DNA of 64,000 nucleotides from Streptomyces cellostaticus. GTDB lineage: Bacteria > Actinomycetota > Actinomycetes > Streptomycetales > Streptomycetaceae. Of the stretch, positions 16,289-24,600 are shown in pieces; positions within the stretch are counted from its first letter, which is position 1, and every line of letters starts with the position of its first letter. The notes beneath the pieces are model-generated. The model worked only from the letters and a program-made list of their open reading frames with translations. It did not search any database and was not told where the DNA came from. Both the position numbers and the translations under genes were made by a program. The stretch covers positions 62,001-126,000 of the forward strand of contig NZ_JALLIN010000008.1 of assembly GCF_023630175.1 (NCBI RefSeq), read 5' to 3'.

Positions 16289-17470
16289 TCACGTCCGTCC
16301 CGGCAGCCGCCGGAACTCGATCGTCTCGTACGGCCCCTCCGTCCCCGTCTCGTACAGCAGCCCGACCGTGTCCGCGTCGACCGGGACGAGGTCGGAGTAG
16401 GCGGCGGGCCGGTCGGACAGGGTGAGTGCCCGGGCGAAGGTCCGGCCGCCGTCGGTGCTGCGCCACAGGGTCATGGCCCGGCGGGCCGTGGGCGCGGAGG
16501 GGGCGGAGAACAGCAACGCGGCCCCGGCGTCCGGTGGTTGCAGGACACCGCCCTGGACCACCGGGACGTCGTTCAGGGTGCTCTGGGCGGTGTAGGGGCC
16601 GTCCAGGGTCTCGCCCGCGTCGCTCGACCAGGCGCCGAGCCGGTTGCCGGGGCTGGTGCCGAACTGGTCGCGCGAGGAGAAGTACAGTCTCCCGTCCGGG
16701 AGTTGGGCGACACCGGTCTCGTTGGCGTTGGTCACGCCGTCGTAGCCGTCGTCCACGAAGCCGAGCCGCCAGGTGCGGCCGCCGTCGTCGCTGTAGAGGG
16801 CGTGGGCGCCGTAGTAGCGGGGCTCCTCGCCGGTGTCGGCGGAGCCGGGCGGCGGCGCGGCGGAGTGGTCGGCGGGGACGAGGAGGCGGCCGGCGTGGGG
16901 GCCGCGGGTCACGGCCAGGGCGTGGCCGGGGCCGGTCGCGTACCAGCGCCAGTGCGGCGGCTTCACCGCGGCCGTGACGTCCCGCGGCGGCGTGAAGCGG
17001 CGGCCGTCGTCCCGGCTGCGCTGCACGAACACCCGGCGGCTCCGCGCGGGGTCGACCTCACCGCGCATGATCTGCGCCTCGGTCACCGTCCCGCCGTTGT
17101 ACGAGGTGACGACCACGACCGTGCCGGTGCGCGGGTCGACCACGGGTGCCGGGTTGCCCCGGGTGTCGCCCCGCCCGGCGGCCACCACCGTCAGCGGTCC
17201 CCAGGTGCAGCCGCCGTCGGTGGAGCGGCGCAGCACGACGTCGATGTCACCGCTGTCCCGGGCGCCGTCGTGCCGGCCCTCGGCGAAGGCCAGCACGGTG
17301 CCGCGCCGGGTGACGACGGCCGCGGGGACGCGGTAGGTGTCGTAGCCGCCCTGCCCGGCCGTATACGGCACCGAGGAATCGCAGCGGAAGGCGGCGTGGG
17401 CGGGCAGGCGGACGGTGAGCGGGGCGAGCAGGGCCAGAGGGACGAGGAGGAAGCGGCTCAGCTGAGACAC
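16289..17470 (-). CDS. Secreted sialidase (BNR repeat)
   Basis: 393 aa from a GTG start. A signal peptide (residues 1-26, hydrophobic core LLVPLALLAPLTV, cleavage after AHA) indicates export. A six-bladed propeller is marked by Asp-box repeats: RSTDGGCTW, RSRDDGRRF, YSDDGGRTW, WSSDAGET and RSTDGGRTF. The YRVPA motif near residue 45 is the arginine-containing F/YRIP motif of sialidases, and AFAEGR follows with its acidic residue. It would release terminal sialic acids from glycoconjugates outside the cell. It lies convergent with the aldolase-family gene, 73 bp apart. Confidence 0.88.
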   Translation of the reverse strand: MSQLSRFLLVPLALLAPLTVRLPAHAAFRCDSSVPYTAGQGGYDTYRVPAAVVTRRGTVLAFAEGRHDGARDSGDIDVVLRRSTDGGCTWGPLTVVAAGRGDTRGNPAPVVDPRTGTVVVVTSYNGGTVTEAQIMRGEVDPARSRRVFVQRSRDDGRRFTPPRDVTAAVKPPHWRWYATGPGHALAVTRGPHAGRLLVPADHSAAPPPGSADTGEEPRYYGAHALYSDDGGRTWRLGFVDDGYDGVTNANETGVAQLPDGRLYFSSRDQFGTSPGNRLGAWSSDAGETLDGPYTAQSTLNDVPVVQGGVLQPPDAGAALLFSAPSAPTARRAMTLWRSTDGGRTFARALTLSDRPAAYSDLVPVDADTVGLLYETGTEGPYETIEFRRLPGRT

Positions 17471-17615
17471 ACATCCATGGTCGCCGGAATGACGCGTCGT
17501 TCACAGGAGCGCGGGCGTGTTGGGGGGGTACGGCCCGGTGAGCGTGGGGCAGGATCACCCCCGGCGAGCAACGGCCAGCCGGCGAGGTCCTGCGGGGTCG
17601 AAGGGGGAGACACGC

Positions 17616-18863
17616 ATGGTGACACTTCTGTTCGTGCACGGCACCGGGGTACGCGAACCCGGTTACGGCAACGCTCTGCGGCGGGTCCGGGAGGCGGTGG
17701 CCGCGCGTCGTCCGGACGTTCGTGTCGAGCCATGTGACTGGGGGTCCGCCCTCGGCTCGTATCTACGCGACGGCGGAGTGTCGATTCCGGGCTTCGCACA
17801 GCAGGACGGTCGCGGGCCCGAGGCTCCCGCTCCGGACGACGAACAGGTGGCCCGATGGGCCCTTTTGTATGCCGACCCGCTGGCGGAGCTCAGGCTTTCC
17901 ACGCTTATCGGCACGGCTGTCGCGGATCCCGCGCCGTTCGTGCCGGGAGGTACCGCACCAGGGGACGAGCTGCTGGAGGCACTGGCCGGACTGCCCTCGT
18001 CGGACGCGGCGAGCGCGGCGTGGACAGAGGCCGGTCTCGGTCTGCCGCTGGCCCGTGCCGCGGCCGGGCTGGCCGGAGCGGCGGAGCTGCGCCGGGCGGT
18101 CACGGCGGCCGGTGGTCCCTCGTCCGTGCTGCCCAGGCTCACGGCTCGCGCCCTGGTGGCACAGGCCCTGCACCAGGGAGGCGACCCCGGCCACATACCG
18201 GCCGCGACACGCGACGCACTCGTGGACCGGCTAACCGGGGCGCTGGGCGGTGACGCCCGGGGTGTCGGTGAAGCCCTGGCCGCCGGGGCCCGGTTCGCAG
18301 CCCGTCTTTTCGAGAACGTGCTGGGCTCCCGTCTGGCGGTCGCCCACCGGACCGCTCTGAGCGGCAGGTCCGTGGGCTTCGTCGGCGACATCGTGAGCTA
18401 CCTGGTGCGCGGCGAGGCCGTCCGCGCGCTGGTCGCCGAACGGATACGTGCCCAGTCCGGCCCGGTCGTAGTGCTCGCGCACAGCCTGGGCGGGATCATC
18501 TCCTTCGACCTCCTGGCCTCGGGAGTCCTGCTGGACGGCGCGGAGACGGGCCCCGGCGCCCGCCCCGGCCAGGTCAAAGCCCTCGTCACCGTCGGCTCCC
18601 AGGCACCACTGCTCTACGAACTGGACGCGCTTCCCTCGCGACCTCACGGGAGCGGCCTGCCGAAGGGCTTCCCGCCCTGGGTGAACGTCTACGACCGCCG
18701 CGATCTGCTCTCGTACCGGGCGTCCGAGGTCTTCGTCGACGGGGTGACGGACGTGGAGGTCGACAACCGGCAGCCGGTCTCGGCGGCGCACAGCGCCTAC
18801 TGGTCGAACGACACCCTCTGGGCGGTACTCAAGGACGTCCTCGACCGGGTCGCCTCTTCCTGA
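17616..18863 (+). CDS. Alpha/beta-hydrolase (lipase-like), candidate conflict-system effector
   Basis: 415 aa from the ATG at 17616, preceded by AGGGGGAGA; an in-frame extension to 17517 is rejected. The N-terminus TLLFVHGTGVREPGYGNAL forms the first strand and oxyanion region. The nucleophile elbow is VVVLAHSLGGIISFD (about residues 285-299). A C-terminal VNVYDRRDLLSY and AAHSAYW can supply the Asp and His. No signal peptide, so it is probably cytosolic. It leads the plus-strand block that continues with VMAP, MoxR and vWA/NB-ARC. In such systems lipase-like hydrolases are predicted toxic effectors; here the role is by context, and no separate effector-associated domain is evident to me. Confidence 0.72.
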   Translation: MVTLLFVHGTGVREPGYGNALRRVREAVAARRPDVRVEPCDWGSALGSYLRDGGVSIPGFAQQDGRGPEAPAPDDEQVARWALLYADPLAELRLSTLIGTAVADPAPFVPGGTAPGDELLEALAGLPSSDAASAAWTEAGLGLPLARAAAGLAGAAELRRAVTAAGGPSSVLPRLTARALVAQALHQGGDPGHIPAATRDALVDRLTGALGGDARGVGEALAAGARFAARLFENVLGSRLAVAHRTALSGRSVGFVGDIVSYLVRGEAVRALVAERIRAQSGPVVVLAHSLGGIISFDLLASGVLLDGAETGPGARPGQVKALVTVGSQAPLLYELDALPSRPHGSGLPKGFPPWVNVYDRRDLLSYRASEVFVDGVTDVEVDNRQPVSAAHSAYWSNDTLWAVLKDVLDRVASS

Positions 18864-18952
18864 GGGAAACAACCACCCGGCTGGGTACGGTCGTTGTGAG
18901 CCAGTTGACGGGACATGCGGGCCGGCCCGCCCGCCGGGTTCGGCGTCCCGCG

Positions 18953-18974
18953 TTCGTACCAGGACATGTACGAA
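18953..18974 (+). promoter_or_regulatory. Inverted repeat at the VMAP translation start
   Basis: TTCGTAC (18953-18959) and GTACGAA (18968-18974) form a 7-bp perfect stem with an 8-base loop. The right arm runs into the ribosome-binding site GAAGGGAA of the GTG start at 18985. It may be an operator or an RNA hairpin limiting VMAP translation. No function is shown. Confidence 0.4.
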
Positions 18975-18984
18975 GGGAACACGC

Positions 18985-20577
18985 GTGGCGACGCATCACC
19001 CGTTGGACGAGGACCAGCTCCGCATCATCGAGGAGATCGTGACGGTCCTTGAGGAGCCCGACGCCAATCTGATGCGTGAGGCCGGGCGCAGGCTGTGGCG
19101 ACAGCTCCTGCAGGACGCGGTCGGCGGTCTGCCACAGGAGTCGTACGCCGTGCCGCGTCAGGAGCTGGTGAGCATCGTCCGCGCGTGCGTGCGCAAGGGC
19201 GCCCTCACGCCCCTGAGGCAGGCCACCGAGCTGGTCGCGCCCTCGCTGGACCGGCACCTTCAGCCCCTGCTGGAGGAGTGGCAGGCGCACACCGTCTACG
19301 GCACCCGGAGCTGGGCCCTGCTGCGCGAGACGCTGCAGCGGCAGCTGAGGGCGGGTGAACTGGCCGCGGTGGTGTCCCGCGTGACCGACGGCCGGCGGGT
19401 GCTGCCCCCGTACTGCACGACTCCGTGGCAGGCGTTCGTGCACCTCTCCGACCTCAACTCCCCGGCGTCGGGCTTGCCGCCGTCCATGGTGCTGCTCGAA
19501 CACCTGGCCCGTCTTCCTGAGTTCGCGCCCTGTGCCACGGAGATCGGCGGCTGGAACGACCACTTCGCGCGGCAGTGGGGACTGCTGCACGAGGTCGACG
19601 GCCTGCTCGCCCTGCGGGCCGGCCTGCGGACGGCGTCGCCCGGCTCCGGCACCGAGACGGCACGCCCGTCGAGACCGCGCCGGCCGGAGATCCGCGTGTA
19701 CATCCGCGTGGCGCCCGACCAGCGGCCCCAGGCCGCCGGGGCGCGCAGGCGCGCACGCCGGTCCCAGCGCTACCACGTGTCGGCCTGCGTCAAGTACTGG
19801 GAGTCCCCCACCCTCCACCGGGAGCCGGGCACCGACTCCGGTGCCCCGGTCACCCGCGCGCAGCTCGGAGCCTGCGTCTCGGGGCTGCTGAGCAGGATGG
19901 CCCCCCAGTGGCGCGACCGCTCGGAAGAGGTGGCCCTGGAGTTCTTCCTCCCGCTGGAACTACTGACCGAGCCGGTCGAGTGGTGGGACCGCGATCCCGC
20001 ACGCCGCTTCGCCAAACCGCTGCTGAGCCAGTACCGGGTGTCCCTGCACAGCCTGGAGCGGGTGCAGCGCCAGGAGTTCCACCGGGCGTGGCGGGCGCGC
20101 TGGGCCCACTACAAGGCCACCACCGGCGACGGGCCACGCTCACGGACCACGGTGTACCAGTGTCCTTCCGAGCCCGCAGTCGCCGACGAGACCCACCTGG
20201 GGCGGCTGGACGTCGCGGTGGGGAGCGACCACGACGTGATCGGTCTACTGCTGTGCGCGCCTCCGATGCGGAAGGGCGAGCTGGGGGCCGAGGAACTGGT
20301 GCTGGCGCTGGAGCTGGGCGTTCCGATGCTGCTGTATCCCCGCGAGAGGGGGGTACCGGACGCCTGGCCGGCCGCGGTGCGGGAGATGCCGGCCGGCGAG
20401 GGGCTGCGCGGTCTGCGCCGGCTGGCGCAGCAGTGGCGGATCGACGCCGCGTCCGGCCGGCCCGCGCCGCACGACCTCACCGCGATCCGGTCGATGGGCC
20501 TGATCTGGGACAACCCCGATCATCTGCTCGACGGGGGTCCGAGTGCTCCCGCCACGTTCGTAGGGGGGACCGAGTGA
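18985..20577 (+). CDS. VMAP-like protein (vWA-MoxR-associated protein)
   Basis: 530 aa, GTG start behind GAAGGGAA. Residues 1-110 are an all-helical segment resembling effector-associated domains. Residues 110-215 include PYCTTPWQAFVHLSDLN and match the middle part of VMAPs. Residues about 232-520 match the VMAP C-terminal domain: RYHVSACVKYW, then LEFFLPLELLTEPVEWW (318-334), VSLHSLERV and a trailing GLIWDNPDHLL. VMAPs are the named adaptor of predicted vWA-MoxR-VMAP conflict systems, thought to connect the ATPase switch to effectors. The gene overlaps the MoxR gene by GTGA. Assignment rests on motif recognition and operon context. Confidence 0.75.
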   Translation: MATHHPLDEDQLRIIEEIVTVLEEPDANLMREAGRRLWRQLLQDAVGGLPQESYAVPRQELVSIVRACVRKGALTPLRQATELVAPSLDRHLQPLLEEWQAHTVYGTRSWALLRETLQRQLRAGELAAVVSRVTDGRRVLPPYCTTPWQAFVHLSDLNSPASGLPPSMVLLEHLARLPEFAPCATEIGGWNDHFARQWGLLHEVDGLLALRAGLRTASPGSGTETARPSRPRRPEIRVYIRVAPDQRPQAAGARRRARRSQRYHVSACVKYWESPTLHREPGTDSGAPVTRAQLGACVSGLLSRMAPQWRDRSEEVALEFFLPLELLTEPVEWWDRDPARRFAKPLLSQYRVSLHSLERVQRQEFHRAWRARWAHYKATTGDGPRSRTTVYQCPSEPAVADETHLGRLDVAVGSDHDVIGLLLCAPPMRKGELGAEELVLALELGVPMLLYPRERGVPDAWPAAVREMPAGEGLRGLRRLAQQWRIDAASGRPAPHDLTAIRSMGLIWDNPDHLLDGGPSAPATFVGGTE

Positions 20578-21638
20578 GCATGATGCCGCAGCCGGGGTCG
20601 CGGCCGCCGGGGCCTCTGTACCGAGGGACGGGCGTACCCGTGCCCGAGGTGCCCTACGAGCAGCGCACATGGCCGGCCGGCCCGCCGTGGCGCACCTTCG
20701 GCACCCCGCCGGCCATGCCCACCCCACCGGACGACGAGGAGGCGGGGCGCAGGCTCGGCCGGACCTTGGTCCATCGGCTCCCCCGCCATGACGAGGTCCG
20801 TCTGGTCAATGCCGCCCTGCTGCTGCGCCGGCCCCTGCTGGTGACCGGACGTCCGGGCGTCGGCAAGTCCGGCCTCGCCTACCGCATCGCCAGTGAGCTG
20901 CGTCTGGGCCGCGTGCTGCAGTGGGCCGTCACCAGCCGGACCACCCTCGCCGCCGGCCTGTACGAGTACGACGCGATCGGACGCGCCCAGGCCGGTCACG
21001 CGGCGTCGCGGCCCGCGGAGGCGCCCAGTACCGGGAACTACGTCCAACTGGGGCCGCTGGGAACGGCATTGCTGCCCTACCGGCTGCCGCGGGTCCTGCT
21101 GATCGACGAGATCGACAAGTGCGACATCGACCTGCCCAACGACCTGCTGACCCTGTTCGAGGACGGCTACTACGAGATTCCCCCGCTGATCCGGGTGAAG
21201 ACGCAGGAGCCGACCGCCGTCGTCCATACCGCGGACCCGGGCCAGACGGCGACCGTCACCGCAGGGGTGGTGCGCTGCCACGCCTTCCCGGTCATCGTGA
21301 TGACCTCCAACGGCGAACGGGAGTTCCCCGAGGCGTTCATGCGCCGGTGCCTGCGCCTGGACATCCCCGAGCCGGACGCGGCGGCGCTCGGGGAGATGGT
21401 CGCCGCGCACTTCGGCGACCGGCTGGGAGCGCGGCAGGACCGGCTGATCGAGGAGTTCATGAGACGCAGTGACCGGGTGGGCGGTCTGGCGGCCGACCAG
21501 TTGCTCAACGCGGTGCACCTGATCGCCGCGGGGCACTTCCCCGAGAATCTCGACAGCCCGGCCGCGGCGGAGGAGTGGACAGCCCTGCTGGAGTCCGTGT
21601 GGCACCCGCTCGGCGGTGAGGAGGCGGCGCCGGAGTGA
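20574..21638 (+). CDS. MoxR-type AAA+ ATPase
   Basis: 354 aa from the GTG at 20574, overlapping the VMAP stop (GTGA) behind GGGGGGAC; ATG 20580 is an alternative. Walker A is GRPGVGKS (92-99), Walker B is VLLIDEIDK (174-182), sensor 1 is VIVMTSNGEREFPEAF, and RRCLRLDIPEP holds the arginine finger region. The N-terminal 50 residues are proline-rich. MoxR ATPases act as chaperone-like remodelers working with vWA proteins. Here it sits between VMAP and a vWA-containing protein, the composition expected of the ternary system. Translational coupling on both sides implies fixed stoichiometry. Confidence 0.85.
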   Translation: MSMMPQPGSRPPGPLYRGTGVPVPEVPYEQRTWPAGPPWRTFGTPPAMPTPPDDEEAGRRLGRTLVHRLPRHDEVRLVNAALLLRRPLLVTGRPGVGKSGLAYRIASELRLGRVLQWAVTSRTTLAAGLYEYDAIGRAQAGHAASRPAEAPSTGNYVQLGPLGTALLPYRLPRVLLIDEIDKCDIDLPNDLLTLFEDGYYEIPPLIRVKTQEPTAVVHTADPGQTATVTAGVVRCHAFPVIVMTSNGEREFPEAFMRRCLRLDIPEPDAAALGEMVAAHFGDRLGARQDRLIEEFMRRSDRVGGLAADQLLNAVHLIAAGHFPENLDSPAAAEEWTALLESVWHPLGGEEAAPE

Positions 21639-24600
21639 GCGGTGATGCCGTGCCCGGGGAGCGCGACGAGCGGGGCCGGGACGGGCCACGCGTGGCGGAC
21701 AACCCGTCAGGGCTGCCCTCACCGTCCGGCCTGGAGCCCCGGGAGCTGGCCGATGCCCTCTGGCTGGCGAGCGAGCACCCGTGGCTCACCGTGCCGTCCG
21801 CCCGCCGCCGGCCCGGCGGCGGGAATCGCGGCGAGCGGGACCCGCACGCCCGCCCCGGGGCGGGGGGCCGTCCTGGGGCGGGTGAGCCGCACCGGGCGCC
21901 CGCGGACCCCCGCGCCGACGGGACCGGGCCGGAGCCCGGCGCACAGGACGCGAAGCCGCGGGCGCAGGAGCCGGACGCGGACGGTGCCGGCGGCGGGAAC
22001 GGTTCCCGGCCTGCCCCGGGTGCCGGTGCGCGCAAGGTGTCGTGGCTCCTTCCGCAGTCCGGTGAGCGACGGCCGAAGGGCCGGGCCGTCGGCAGAGCCC
22101 TGCGTCCGTTCCGCACCGCGGTGCCCTCCGCGCACACGAACGAGCTGGACGAGGACGCCACCGCCGACCGGCTGGCGCTGGCGCCGTTCCTGCCGCCCGT
22201 GCTGCGCCCCTCGCCGGAGCGCCGCTGGCGGGTGATCCTGCTGGTGGACACCGCGCCGCAGATGGCCGTGTGGCGGCCGGCCGTGGCGCGCCTGACCGAG
22301 GCGACCCGGCGCTTCGGAGGCTTCCGGGACGTCACGGAGCTGGCCCTGGACGCCTCCGTCGCCCGCCAGGCCGTGGTGTCCCTGCCCGGTCCCTACCTCG
22401 GCGCACGGCGGGTCTCGCCCCGCAGCCTCGTCGATCCCGCCGGACGGACCGCTGTACTCGTCCTCACCGACGGGACTGCTCCCGCCTGGCGTTCGGGAGC
22501 GGCCCAGCGGCTGCTCGCGCTGTGGGGCCGGCGGCAGCCGGTGGCGGCGCTGCACATGCTGCCCCAGCGCCTGTGGCACCGCACCGGACTCCACCCCTAC
22601 TTGGTCAGGCTGCGTGCCGCGGGCGGGCGGGCGGCACAGTGGCGGCCCGGCTGGGAACCGGCCGAGGCGGTCTCCGCCCTGCTGTGGTCGCGTTCCCGCC
22701 CCGAGGACACCGTGCCGGTACCGGTGCTGGAGCCGCACCCGTCCTGGCTGGGGCCCTGGTCCCGGTTCGTCGCCGGGGACGGCCCGCGCGAGCTGGTGCT
22801 CGGCGCCGTCCTCACGGGCTCCGCCCCGGCCGAGCCCGCGTCCGTACCACGGGCGGCGACGGCCTTCGAGAAGGTCGCCGCCTTCCGCGGCTGGGCCTCC
22901 CCGGAGGCCTTCCAGCTCGCCACGCGCATGGCGGCCGTGCGGCTCGAGCTGTCGACGATGACCGAGGTCCAGCGGCGCACCCTTCCCGGCACCCGCGCCG
23001 AGCACATGGCCGAGTTCCTGCTCGCCGGGCTCGTCTCGCCGGTGCTGTGGTACGACAACGGCCGTTGTGTGTACCGGTTCGGGCCTGGCGTACGGGAGGA
23101 GTTGCTTGCCCACGGCACGCGGAGCGCCACCGAGCAGGTGATCGAGCAGACGGCCGAACTACTCGCGCCGCGCAGTGCCGCGGCCCGGGACCTGCTCCGC
23201 TATCTCAAGGGGGAGCGGTCCTTCGTCGTCCAGGCCGATGACGCCGACCAGGACTTCCGGTCGGTGGAACGCTCGGTGCTGCACGCCCTGAGCGGTCCGC
23301 ACGCGCGTCGGGCGAGCGCACTGGACGCCGTGGAGGACGGCACGGTGAGGCATGAGCGCTCGTCCGGGGCGGCGACGTCCGTGGACGCCGCTCCGATGGC
23401 CGTGCAGGGGGCGGGCGATGCCTCGGACGCCGAGGGGGAAGCCGACGGGGAAGAGGAGACCGCACGAGGGAACGCCGCACCCGGCCCGTCCGATACCCGT
23501 CAGAACGACGGCGGCCGGCCCGTCCGGAAGCCCTTCGTTCCCGGAGGGAAGCCCTACGTCCCCCGACCTGCCGTCTGGGGGTATGTGCCGCCGCGCAACC
23601 CCCGGTTCACCGGCCGTCGCGAACTGCTCGACGCACTGGAGACGGGGCTGGGTTCGGACCCGGTGGCGGCGGTACTGCCGCACGCGCTGCACGGGATGGG
23701 CGGCGTGGGCAAGTCCCAGCTCGCCCTGGAGTACGTGTACCGGCACGCCTCCGAGTACGACCTGGTGTGGTGGCTGCCCGCCGAGGACGAGACCCGGATG
23801 AGAGCGGCGTTCACCGACCTGGCCCAGAGAATGGGACTGACCGAGCACGCGGATACCACGAGAGCCGTGCCTCTCGTGCTGGAGGCCCTCCGTACCGGCC
23901 AGCCGTTCCGCCGGTGGCTGCTGGTCTTCGACAACGCGGAGGACCCGTCCCTCGTCCGGCCCTATCTGCCGAACGGCCCGGGCTCCGTGATCGTCACCTC
24001 GCGCAACCCGCGCTGGGGCGCCTTGGCCCACTCGGTGGAAGTGGACGTATTCACCCGCCAGGAGAGCGTCCAGCTGTTCCGGCACAGCGGCCCCGGGACC
24101 ACCGAGCAGGAGGCCGACCGGATCGCGGAACTCCTCGGGGACCTGCCCCTGGCCGTGGAGCAGGCATCGGCCTGGGTCGCGGAGACCGGTATGTCGGTGG
24201 ACGAGTACGTGGAGATCTTCGAGCAGCAGCGCGCCGAGATCCTGGAGATGTCCGACCCCTCGGCCTCGTACCCCGAGGCGGTCGCCAGGGCTTGGGACAT
24301 CTCCCTCAACCGCCTGGAGACGAGCAGCCCCGAAGCCCTGCACCTGCTGAGACTGTGCTCGTTCCTGGCCGCGGATCCGATCCCCCGGTCGTTCCTCCAG
24401 CAGCGCGGCCGGCAGCACGTCACGGCGGAGCTCGACGCCGTCCTGGGCGACCCCCTCCGGCTCGGCAGGGCCCTTCGGGAGATCAATGGCTATTCGCTCG
24501 CCCGCATCGACTACCGCGCGGACTCGGTCCAGCTCCACCGGCTCGTCCAGACTGTGCTGCGCAACCGCATGACCCCGGCCGAGCAGGAGCTTTTCCGGCA

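Noticed and set aside
14847..16400. 517-codon frame overlapping the DapA-like gene
   Set aside because: Arg/Gly/Pro-rich shadow in another frame of a well-supported gene.
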